A stretch of DNA of 15,003 nt from an uncultured Lachnospiraceae bacterium (GTDB lineage: Bacteria > Bacillota > Clostridia > Lachnospirales > Lachnospiraceae), in the NCBI GenBank assembly GCA_905201915.1, contig CAJKQE010000052.1, forward strand, positions 1 through 15,003, given 5' to 3'. The notes under the pieces were generated by a model, which ran no database searches, was not told where the DNA came from, and was given only the letters and a program-made list of their open reading frames with translations. Position numbers and translations under genes: made by a program. Each line of letters begins with the position of its first letter. Position 1 is the first letter of the stretch. Of the stretch, positions 6,894 through 12,822 are shown piece by piece.

Positions 6894-6915
6894 CTTCTAT
6901 ATATACTATTCTATA

Positions 6916-8097
6916 TTATGCCTCCAGACTTGGAATTTTCACTTCCACATCTACATCTTTTCCGTAATCCACTCCTGATAAATGAAAACCAAACATCTGG
7001 TAAAAGTCTTCCCAATATCCTTCAATATCCGAAATCTCTGTAACATTTTCTGTTGTTACCTGTTTCCATGCTTCCACAACTTTCTTCTGAACTTCTTCTG
7101 ACAGTTCCCAGTCATCCATACGAATTCTTCCTTCTTCATCTACCGGTACTTGTTCTTCCAAAAGTTTTTCTTTAAAAAGACGTGAAATCTGCTCTATACA
7201 GCCTTCATGATTTCCTGCCTGTTTCATAACTTTATATAAAATAGCAAAGTACAAAGGTACAATGGGAATGGCTGCACTTGCCTGTGTTACCAGTGCTTTA
7301 TTTACAGACACATAAGACTGTAGCTTTGGAAATTTTTCTCTCATAACTTTTGCTGTATTTTCCAAATGACGTTTTGCCTGTCCAATAGTTCCATCAAAAT
7401 AAATAGGATAGGTAAGTTCTGGTCCAATATAAGAATATGCCACAGTAATCCCATTTTCTTCTATAGCATCTGCCGCTTTCAATGCCTCTATCCATTCCAT
7501 CCAGTCTTCGCCACCCATAACTTTCATAGTACCTTGAATTTCTTCCGGTTGGGCAGGGTCTACTGTTTTCTCTACTATAGTATTGTTTCTCAAATCCAGA
7601 CTCTTTTCTGTAAAAGCTTCTTTTGTAGTTTTTAAAGAAGATGTCCACAAATTTCCATCTCTGTCTGTACGTCTGGGAGCTGCAAGACTATAAATCACCA
7701 TATCTGCTTTGCCCCAGTCTTTCTTAATTAAATCAATGGTTTTTTCTTTTATTTCTTTAGAAAAGGCATCTCCGTTAATTGACTTCGCATAAATCCCTGC
7801 TGTATGAGCTTCTTCTTCAAAAGCTGCCGTATTATACCAGCCTGGTGTCGCTGTACGTTTTCCATTCGAAGGCTTTTCAAAGAAAATACCAATAGTTGCT
7901 GCACCACATCCAAATCCTGCTGTAATTCTACTTGCCAGACCATATCCTGTAGATGCGCCGATTACCAACACTTTCTTAGGCCCTTTTTTTATATTTTGGG
8001 ATTTTACATAGGCAATTTGCTTCTTTACATTTTCTCTGCATCCTTCTGGATGTGCTGTAGTACAAATAAATTCTCTTACCTTTGGTTCTATTATCAT
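6916..8097 (-). CDS. fabV: Trans-2-enoyl-CoA/ACP reductase (FabV/Ter family)
   Basis: Reduces trans-2-enoyl thioesters with a nicotinamide cofactor, as the enoyl reductase of fatty acid synthesis or, in Ter relatives, for crotonyl-CoA. From the ATG at 8097 the protein has 393 residues, normal for the family. It has the nucleotide-binding loop GASTGYGLA (47-55), an acidic residue after the second strand (GIFFEKP, E74), which would favour NADH, and YSLAAPRRT. The family's Tyr-x8-Lys active site is Y233 and K242 in PIYFDGTIGQAKRHLE. The frame opens 19 codons earlier, but GGGAGGATAAAAGC directly before ATG 8097 fixes the start, and the extension would cross the predicted operator region. It is a single-gene unit with its own promoter. 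The TTTTGA/TCAAAA operator there, like that of fabH, favours a role in fatty acid synthesis rather than butyrate formation. Confidence 0.93.
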   Translation of the reverse strand: MIIEPKVREFICTTAHPEGCRENVKKQIAYVKSQNIKKGPKKVLVIGASTGYGLASRITAGFGCGAATIGIFFEKPSNGKRTATPGWYNTAAFEEEAHTAGIYAKSINGDAFSKEIKEKTIDLIKKDWGKADMVIYSLAAPRRTDRDGNLWTSSLKTTKEAFTEKSLDLRNNTIVEKTVDPAQPEEIQGTMKVMGGEDWMEWIEALKAADAIEENGITVAYSYIGPELTYPIYFDGTIGQAKRHLENTAKVMREKFPKLQSYVSVNKALVTQASAAIPIVPLYFAILYKVMKQAGNHEGCIEQISRLFKEKLLEEQVPVDEEGRIRMDDWELSEEVQKKVVEAWKQVTTENVTEISDIEGYWEDFYQMFGFHLSGVDYGKDVDVEVKIPSLEA

Positions 8098-8139
8098 GCT
8101 TTTATCCTCCCGGAACTTAAAACTATTATGGTTTTCAAT

Positions 8140-8158
8140 TATTTTGACTCTCAAAATA
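8140..8158 (-). promoter_or_regulatory. Putative FabT-like operator of fabV
   Basis: A perfect inverted repeat with 8-base arms, TATTTTGA-N3-TCAAAATA, covers the predicted transcription start and touches the last base of the -10 box. The TTTGA/TCAAA core matches the repeats at fabH (1189-1222). The position suits a repressor. Assignment to FabT is by resemblance. Confidence 0.6.
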
Positions 8159-8186
8159 TATTACCATAAAAAAAGATAACATGCAA
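8158..8186 (-). promoter_or_regulatory. Promoter of fabV
   Basis: On the minus strand TTGCAT (8181-8186) and TAATAT (8158-8163) are separated by 17 bases, with a start near 8151. The -35 hexamer lies inside the downstream arm of the dut terminator hairpin (8175-8187), and the spacer contains that terminator's T-run, so the two signals share the same DNA. Confidence 0.7.
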
Positions 8187-8212
8187 GTGCTTCCTTCTTC
8201 TTACATGCTATC
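8168..8212 (-). terminator. Intrinsic terminator of nrdG-dut
   Basis: Minus strand: 13-base arms (GATAGCATGTAAG at 8200-8212 and CTTGCATGTTATC at 8175-8187, pairing fully if two G-U pairs are allowed) with a 12-base loop, followed at once by seven Ts (8168-8174). It begins 7 bases after the dut stop. Confidence 0.85.
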
Positions 8213-8219
8213 CTCTCCA

Positions 8220-8735
8220 TTATTTTCCGGTTGTACTTCCAAAACCGCCATTTCTTATAGCAGTTGCATCATCATCTACCGTAATTCCATATTCCAGAAA
8301 AATCCCCTGTGCAAAACCGGTTCCGGCTTGCACCTGAACAGTTTTTCCTTCATTAGAATCATTTGTAATCTTAATAAAAATATGCCCTTCATTGTCAGAA
8401 TGAAAATAATCACTGTCAATAATTCCTACTGTATTATTCAACTGCAGACGGAATTTAAACCCCAGTCCGCTTCTTGGATATAATTTTAAAACCCAGTCAT
8501 TTTCCATTTCTGCACGAATTCCTGTAGGAATTTTTAAACTTTCACCTGGTTTTAATTCAAAATCTACCGGACTAAAAAAATCGTATCCGGCACTTCCTGC
8601 TGTTGCTCTTCTCGGCAATTTTAATGTGTTATAAATTTCCTTTGCCTCTATTTCGCTTTTTCCTGCGAAACAATCCAGAAATCCTTCTACAAACTGTGCC
8701 TCACTTACTTTATGAAACTTTGCAATTCTTCTCAT
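8220..8735 (-). CDS. dut: dUTP diphosphatase (dUTPase)
   Basis: Hydrolyses dUTP to dUMP and pyrophosphate, keeping uracil out of DNA and supplying dUMP for thymidylate. The 171-residue protein carries all five motifs of the trimeric family: I AGSAGYDFF (46-54), II PRSGLGF (87-93), III NNTVGIIDSDY (100-110, with the catalytic Asp), IV GTGFAQGIFL (138-147) and V RNGGFGSTTGK (161-171). An extra N-terminal stretch of about 35 residues precedes the usual trimer fold, making it longer than the common 145-150. Motif III is followed by a slightly extended loop (YFHSDNEG). The GGAGG before its ATG overlaps the nrdG stop codon, so translation of the two genes is probably coupled. The terminator at 8168-8212 ends the unit. 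Confidence 0.94.
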   Translation of the reverse strand: MRRIAKFHKVSEAQFVEGFLDCFAGKSEIEAKEIYNTLKLPRRATAGSAGYDFFSPVDFELKPGESLKIPTGIRAEMENDWVLKLYPRSGLGFKFRLQLNNTVGIIDSDYFHSDNEGHIFIKITNDSNEGKTVQVQAGTGFAQGIFLEYGITVDDDATAIRNGGFGSTTGK

Positions 8736-8743
8736 TTTTCCTC

Positions 8744-9232
8744 CTAAGCATGTAATACCACTGTTCCTGTTTTTAGAGACTGCTGCACATCAATGACTCT
8801 TTGATTGGAACTGCCCTTCCATTTCAGAGAAACATCTTTTTTCTCTTCCATAAACTCTCCGTCCACCAGCACATCAATATACTGCAGAATATCCATTCCC
8901 TGAATACGTTCCCATAAAGAACCCGTATACAGCCAAATTGTCTTCTTAGGATATTTTTCTTTAATTTCCTTTGCCAACTCTGTTACATCTGCCACATTTC
9001 CCCAATATAAAGGGTCACCGCCGGAAAATGTAATTCCTGCAATATAACTTTGATTTAACTGCTCAAAAATTTCTTCCTTTGCAGCATCATCAAATTCCAG
9101 TCCACTGTTTGGGTCCCATGTTACTGGATTTTGGCAGCCTTTACAGCCGTGGTCACAGCCTGCCACCCATAAAACAGTCCGAAGTCCATCACCATTTAAC
9201 ATATCGTCCTTTGTAATATTATGATAACGCAT
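8744..9232 (-). CDS. nrdG: Anaerobic ribonucleotide reductase activating protein (NrdG)
   Basis: A radical-SAM enzyme that installs the glycyl radical on the class III ribonucleotide reductase NrdD under anaerobic conditions. From ATG 9232 it has 162 residues, near family length. The [4Fe-4S] cysteines are C26, C30 and C33 (GCDHGCKGCQNP), with MLNGDGLRTVLWVAGC before them and the SAM-binding GITFSGGDPLYWGN segment after. The frame opens 16 codons earlier, but AGAGGTGAAGAAT before ATG 9232 is a clear ribosome binding site, and the extension would overlap the pnp terminator. nrdD, its substrate and common partner, is not adjacent; pnp lies upstream instead. dut follows 8 bases downstream. Only 33 bases separate its ATG from the end of the pnp terminator's T-run, and I see no good promoter there. 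Confidence 0.93.
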   Translation of the reverse strand: MRYHNITKDDMLNGDGLRTVLWVAGCDHGCKGCQNPVTWDPNSGLEFDDAAKEEIFEQLNQSYIAGITFSGGDPLYWGNVADVTELAKEIKEKYPKKTIWLYTGSLWERIQGMDILQYIDVLVDGEFMEEKKDVSLKWKGSSNQRVIDVQQSLKTGTVVLHA

Positions 9233-9265
9233 ATTCTTCACCTCTACACTTTCCTGTTTAAGGAG

Positions 9266-9295
9266 AAAAAGGGGGCACATTTTTTATGCTCCCCC
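9266..9295 (-). terminator. Intrinsic terminator of pnp
   Basis: Minus strand: a GGGGG/CCCCC stem (9291-9295 with 9271-9275), extended by partial pairing of AGCAT with ATGTG around an A-rich loop, is followed by five Ts (9266-9270). It lies 19 bases after the pnp stop and 33 before the nrdG start. Its G-run may leave it incomplete, allowing readthrough into nrdG. Confidence 0.75.
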
Positions 9296-9314
9296 TCCTA
9301 ATTTCTATATCTTT

Positions 9315-11408
9315 TTATGCTTCTTCCGGAACATCCTTAATACTAAAGCTGATACGTCCCATTTTATCTTTTCCAAGACAAACAACTTTTACAACATCTC
9401 CAATAGAAAGTACATCTTCTACTTTTTCAATTCTTTCTTTTGCAATCTTAGAAATGTGTACCATTCCTTCTTTTCCAGGTGCAAATTCTAAAAATGCTCC
9501 GAATTCTTTGATGCTGATAACCTTTCCAGTGAAAATCTGACCTTCCTGATAATCTGTTGTAATTGTTTTAATGTATTCTACTGCTTTATCCATCATGTGC
9601 TGGTCTGTTCCGCAAATAGATACACCACCATTATCATCAATATCAATTTTTACGCCTGTCTCATCGATAATTGCGTTAATTGTCTTTCCTCTCTGACCTA
9701 CTACATCACCGATTTTTTCCGGATCGATCTGAATCTGAACGATTTTTGGAGCATATTTGCTCACAGTTTCTCTTGGAGCAGGAATACATTTTTCCATAAC
9801 TTCTGTTAAGATGTATTCTCTTGCTTCTTTTGTTCTTGCAATCGCTTCTTCAATAATCTGTCTTGTCAGACCATGGATTTTAATATCCATCTGGATTGCA
9901 GTAATACCATCATGTGTACCTGCTACCTTAAAGTCCATATCGCCGAAGAAGTCTTCCAGTCCCTGAATATCTGTAAGTACCAGATAATCATCATCTGTTT
10001 CTCCTGTAACCAGACCACAGGAAATTCCTGCTACCGGTTTCTTAATCGGTACACCTGCAGCCATTAAAGACATAGTAGATGCACAGATACTTGCCTGAGA
10101 AGTAGAACCATTAGACTCAAAAGTCTCAGAAACTGTACGGATTGCATAAGGGAATTCCTCTACTCCCGGAATAACCGGTACTAAAGCTCTCTCAGCCAGC
10201 GCACCATGTCCGATTTCACGACGTCCCGGTCCTCTTGATGGTTTTGTTTCACCAACAGAATAAGATGGGAAATTATAGTGATGCATATAACGTTTGCTCA
10301 CTTCAAATTCATCCAGTCCGTCTAATCTCTGTGCTTCAGATAATGGTGCCAGAGTTGTAATCGTACAAATCTGTGTTTGACCTCTTGTAAACATAGCAGA
10401 ACCATGTACTCTAGGAATAATATCTGTTTCTGCTGCCAGAGGACGAATTTCTGTAATTGCTCTTCCGTCCGGACGTTTGTGATCTTTTAAAATCATCTTA
10501 CGAACTGTTTTCTTCTGATACTGATAAACAGCTTCACCTAATACAGCCAGCCATTCTTCATTTTCAGCAAAAGCTTCTTCTAATTTTTCTGTAATTACAC
10601 GGATATTTTCTTCACGAACCTGTTTTTCATCTGTAAATACAGCTTCTTCCATTTCTTCCGGTGTTACAATTTCTTTTATTGCAGCAAACAATTCTTCCGG
10701 AACTGCACAACTTTCATAGCTGTGTTTTTCTTTTCCGCATTCTGCAACAATTTTATCAATAAACGCAATAATTTCCTGGTTTACTTCATGAGCTTTGAAA
10801 ATTGCTTCAATCATCTTTGCTTCAGGAATTTCATTTGCTCCTGCCTCAATCATAATAACTTTTTCTCTTGTAGAAGCAACTGTAAGCTGAAGATCAGAAA
10901 TTTCTTTCTGTGCCAAAGAAGGATTTACAACTAATTCTCCGTTTACCATACCAATCTGTGTTGCTGCACAAGGGCCATCAAACGGAATATCAGAAATACA
11001 AGTTGCAATAGAAGAACCCAGCATTGCAACAACTTCTGGATTACACTCAGGATCAACTGCCATAACCATGTTGTTTAAAGTTACATCATTTCTGTAATCT
11101 TTTGGGAACAGCGGACGCATTGGTCTGTCAATAACACGAGAAGTTAAAATTGCATGTTCACTTGCTTTTCCTTCTCTTTTATTAAATCCACCCGGTATTT
11201 TACCTACTGCATACATTTTTTCTTCGTATTCTACGCTTAATGGGAAGAAATCAATTCCTTCTCTTGGTTTATCAGAAGCTGTAGCTGTAGACAATACTGT
11301 TGTATCACCATAACGCATAAGTGCAGCACCATTTGCCTGCTTTGCCACACGTCCTACATCAACTGTCAGTGTTCTTCCTGCCAGTTCCATTGAAAAACTT
11401 TTGTACAT
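9315..11408 (-). CDS. pnp: Polyribonucleotide nucleotidyltransferase (PNPase)
   Basis: A phosphorolytic 3'-to-5' exoribonuclease that also adds tails, acting as a trimer in mRNA turnover. The 697-residue protein is full length. Its order is a first RNase PH core (about 5-215), a helical linker, a second RNase PH core (about 310-540), a KH domain (about 553-612, GQRG loop 571-574) and an S1 domain (about 622-692). The second core carries LEDFFGDMDFKVAGT; D486 and D492 fall at the numbers of the metal-binding aspartates of the E. coli enzyme, and the phosphate-site STSQAS segment (435-440) is present. AAGGAG precedes the ATG. It lies downstream of rpsO, as in many bacteria. The 164-base gap between them holds the rpsO terminator and a long hairpin but no clear promoter, so expression by readthrough is likely. 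Confidence 0.97.
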   Translation of the reverse strand: MYKSFSMELAGRTLTVDVGRVAKQANGAALMRYGDTTVLSTATASDKPREGIDFFPLSVEYEEKMYAVGKIPGGFNKREGKASEHAILTSRVIDRPMRPLFPKDYRNDVTLNNMVMAVDPECNPEVVAMLGSSIATCISDIPFDGPCAATQIGMVNGELVVNPSLAQKEISDLQLTVASTREKVIMIEAGANEIPEAKMIEAIFKAHEVNQEIIAFIDKIVAECGKEKHSYESCAVPEELFAAIKEIVTPEEMEEAVFTDEKQVREENIRVITEKLEEAFAENEEWLAVLGEAVYQYQKKTVRKMILKDHKRPDGRAITEIRPLAAETDIIPRVHGSAMFTRGQTQICTITTLAPLSEAQRLDGLDEFEVSKRYMHHYNFPSYSVGETKPSRGPGRREIGHGALAERALVPVIPGVEEFPYAIRTVSETFESNGSTSQASICASTMSLMAAGVPIKKPVAGISCGLVTGETDDDYLVLTDIQGLEDFFGDMDFKVAGTHDGITAIQMDIKIHGLTRQIIEEAIARTKEAREYILTEVMEKCIPAPRETVSKYAPKIVQIQIDPEKIGDVVGQRGKTINAIIDETGVKIDIDDNGGVSICGTDQHMMDKAVEYIKTITTDYQEGQIFTGKVISIKEFGAFLEFAPGKEGMVHISKIAKERIEKVEDVLSIGDVVKVVCLGKDKMGRISFSIKDVPEEA

Positions 11409-11457
11409 ACTTTTGTCTCCTTTTTTCTATTTAACTTAACTTCATAGCAAAGCCCGT

Positions 11458-11515
11458 CCGAAACAACTGAAAAATACACTTCTTATTTAATAAATATACT
11501 TTTCAGTGGTCTCGG
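11458..11515 (-). ncRNA. Long hairpin in the rpsO-pnp leader, candidate RNase III processing site
   Basis: As minus-strand RNA, the 21-base arms at 11495-11515 and 11458-11478 pair at 20 of 21 positions, counting three G-U pairs (one C-U mismatch), around a 16-base AT-rich loop. It lies between the rpsO terminator and the pnp ribosome binding site. It has no T-run, so it is not a terminator. In E. coli the rpsO-pnp region holds a comparable RNase III-cut stem that lets PNPase limit its own synthesis; equivalence here is inferred from position and shape. Confidence 0.55.
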
Positions 11516-11529
11516 TATCTGGCTTGCGT

Positions 11530-11556
11530 AAAAAAAGGGCGGAAAACCTTCCGCCC
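11530..11556 (-). terminator. Intrinsic terminator of rpsO
   Basis: Minus strand: GGGCGGAA (11549-11556) pairs with TTCCGCCC (11537-11544) around a four-base loop (GGTT) and is followed by seven Ts (11530-11536). It sits 16 bases after the rpsO stop. Confidence 0.9.
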
Positions 11557-11572
11557 CGTCCTCTGGTTCTGA

Positions 11573-11839
11573 TTATTTTCTAAGACCTAAACGCTCAATT
11601 AAAGAACGGTATCTTTCAATATCAGTTTTCTTCAGATATGCAAGTAATCCACGTCTCTGACCTACCATTTTCAGAAGACCACGTCTTGAATGATGATCTT
11701 TGTGGTTTGTTTTCAAGTGCTCTGTAAGCTCCTGAATTCTTGCTGTTAATACAGCTACCTGTACTTCTGGTGAACCTGTATCACCTGGTGTTCTTGCATA
11801 TTCTGCCATGATTGCCTGTTTCTTTTCTTTAGAAATCAT
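11573..11839 (-). CDS. rpsO: 30S ribosomal protein S15
   Basis: S15 binds the central domain of 16S rRNA early in small-subunit assembly and also forms an intersubunit bridge. The 88-residue protein shows the family signature throughout: GDTGSPEVQVAVLTARI (19-35), LTEHLKTNHKDHHSRRGL (37-54) and the C-terminal RRGLLAYLKK...YRSLIERLGLRK. The start at 11839 is chosen over an in-frame ATG five codons upstream. GGAGG, which overlaps that upstream ATG, then serves as ribosome binding site at 8-base spacing, and 88 residues match the family's usual 88-89. It has its own promoter (11933-11961) and a structured leader (11870-11916), and ends with a strong terminator. In many Firmicutes rpsO directly follows ribF; here two unrelated genes separate them. 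Confidence 0.96.
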   Translation of the reverse strand: MISKEKKQAIMAEYARTPGDTGSPEVQVAVLTARIQELTEHLKTNHKDHHSRRGLLKMVGQRRGLLAYLKKTDIERYRSLIERLGLRK

Positions 11840-11869
11840 TTTGTTTTCCTCCATTATTTTAATCTAATC

Positions 11870-11916
11870 GCCGGTAATTAAGGAACGGTTGGAGATTCCA
11901 ATTTCTGAATTACGGC
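11870..11916 (-). promoter_or_regulatory. Structured rpsO leader, candidate S15 autoregulatory RNA
   Basis: As minus-strand RNA, GCCGTAATT (11908-11916) pairs with AATTACCGGC (11870-11879) with one bulged base, enclosing an inner hairpin TTGGA-ATC-TCCAA (11889-11901). It fills most of the roughly 85-base leader between the promoter and the ribosome binding site. S15 represses its own mRNA through leader structures in several bacteria, including Geobacillus, though the structures differ between groups. The nested stems suit that role; S15 binding is inferred. Confidence 0.55.
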
Positions 11917-11932
11917 TAATTCTAACGTTTTG

Positions 11933-11961
11933 AGTATAGCATATTGCACATTGCTTGTAAA
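11933..11961 (-). promoter_or_regulatory. Promoter of rpsO
   Basis: On the minus strand TTTACA (11956-11961) and TATACT (11933-11938) are 17 bases apart, with a start expected near 11926, just upstream of the leader structure. It begins within 12 bases of the stop codon of the NlpC/P60 gene, so S15 is transcribed independently. Confidence 0.8.
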
Positions 11962-11972
11962 GACATTTCTTA

Positions 11973-12731
11973 TTAAAAAAATCGTGCTCCACTTACAGCA
12001 TGTGCTCGATAGAGATTGGATACTTTAATTCCGGAAGCTGAGCTGCTGGCATGTACTACTTTTCCATCTCCAATATACATGACTACATGATAAATATATC
12101 CCTTATCTGAATAAAAAATCAAATCTCCTGGAAGAGCTTCCTCCACAGAAATCTTGGTTCCTGCATTAGCCTGATCGCAGGCAACTCTCGGAAGGGAAAC
12201 TCCGAATTTTTTATAAACACTTTGAACAAATCCTGAACAGTCTGCTCCATTTGTCAAACTGGTTCCTCCCCATACATAAGGATTTCCTACAAATTGCAGA
12301 GCAAAGTCTACTATTTCCTGCCGTTTTCCTCCTATGGATGCAGCTGCGGCTACATTTTCCTTTTGCTGCAAGGAATAAGCATATTTCATTTCTTTTTGAT
12401 TTGTAACCGTTAAATATTCTTCTTTTGTAAATCCTGTTTCCAAATAATCGCAAAAAACATATCCTGAAATTTCGTCTGAAGTAATGTAACACCAGTCTCC
12501 CTCCCGGCGTTCAACCTCGCAATATCCGTTCTTAGGAAGCTGTGCCAAAACCGGATGCTGAGTTCCTGCTCCTTCTCGGATATTTAAGCATGTATTTACA
12601 TCTGCATAAGCGCCGTTTCTTTCCGTTTGTTTTTCAGGCGCTGCCCATACATGATTTTCTCCAAAAAACATTCCTGATAAAATAACTCCTGCTGTCGCCA
12701 TCCAAATTTTAATTTTCTGTTTATTTCGCAT
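11973..12731 (-). CDS. Secreted SH3b-NlpC/P60 peptidoglycan endopeptidase
   Basis: A predicted exported cell wall hydrolase of 252 residues. A Sec signal peptide (positively charged MRNKQKIKI, hydrophobic core about 10-24, likely cut after the VWA-A at 29-31) precedes a bacterial SH3 domain (about 42-100; VNTCLNIREGAGTQHPVLAQL) that binds the wall. A linker of about 35 residues leads to the NlpC/P60 domain (about 136-252). Its catalytic C165 lies in GADCSGFVQSVYKKFGVSLPR and the histidine is H215 in YHVVMYIGDG, with H227 nearby. The family cleaves stem peptides, usually D-Glu-diaminopimelate bonds. The ATG follows AGGAAAGGG. It sits downstream of the phosphate transporter across a hairpin. 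No clear promoter of its own is visible. The last codons run into seven Ts, but there is no strong stem before them. Confidence 0.9.
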   Translation of the reverse strand: MRNKQKIKIWMATAGVILSGMFFGENHVWAAPEKQTERNGAYADVNTCLNIREGAGTQHPVLAQLPKNGYCEVERREGDWCYITSDEISGYVFCDYLETGFTKEEYLTVTNQKEMKYAYSLQQKENVAAAASIGGKRQEIVDFALQFVGNPYVWGGTSLTNGADCSGFVQSVYKKFGVSLPRVACDQANAGTKISVEEALPGDLIFYSDKGYIYHVVMYIGDGKVVHASSSASGIKVSNLYRAHAVSGARFF

Positions 12732-12770
12732 AATATATCCCTTTCCTGAGGCTTTTCGCCAAAATAATGA

Positions 12771-12799
12771 AAGCCTAAGGGTAATTTCCCCTTAGGCTT
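12771..12799 (-). terminator. Hairpin between the Na/Pi transporter and NlpC/P60 genes
   Basis: A perfect 11-base stem, AAGCCTAAGGG with CCCTTAGGCTT, around a 7-base loop, 24 bases after the transporter stop. The following minus-strand tail (TCATTATTTT) is a broken T-run, so termination is probably partial. A TATAAT-like -10 (12811-12816) just before it lacks a recognisable -35; if used, the hairpin would act as a leader attenuator for the hydrolase gene. Confidence 0.65.
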
Positions 12800-12822
12800 A
12801 TCTTTTGTATATTATACGTATT

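Noticed and set aside
7804..8169. Plus-strand open frame of about 120 codons opposite fabV
   Set aside because: Antisense to a confident gene, Cys/Ser/Phe-rich without recognisable domains, and no ribosome binding site.
9233..9280. 16-codon upstream extension of NrdG (starting MCPLFLLKQE)
   Set aside because: It would run across the pnp terminator hairpin; AGAGGTG before ATG 9232 gives the normal family start.
11966..11990. Intrinsic terminator at the end of the NlpC/P60 gene
   Set aside because: Seven Ts span the last codons, but only a four-base stem could precede them.
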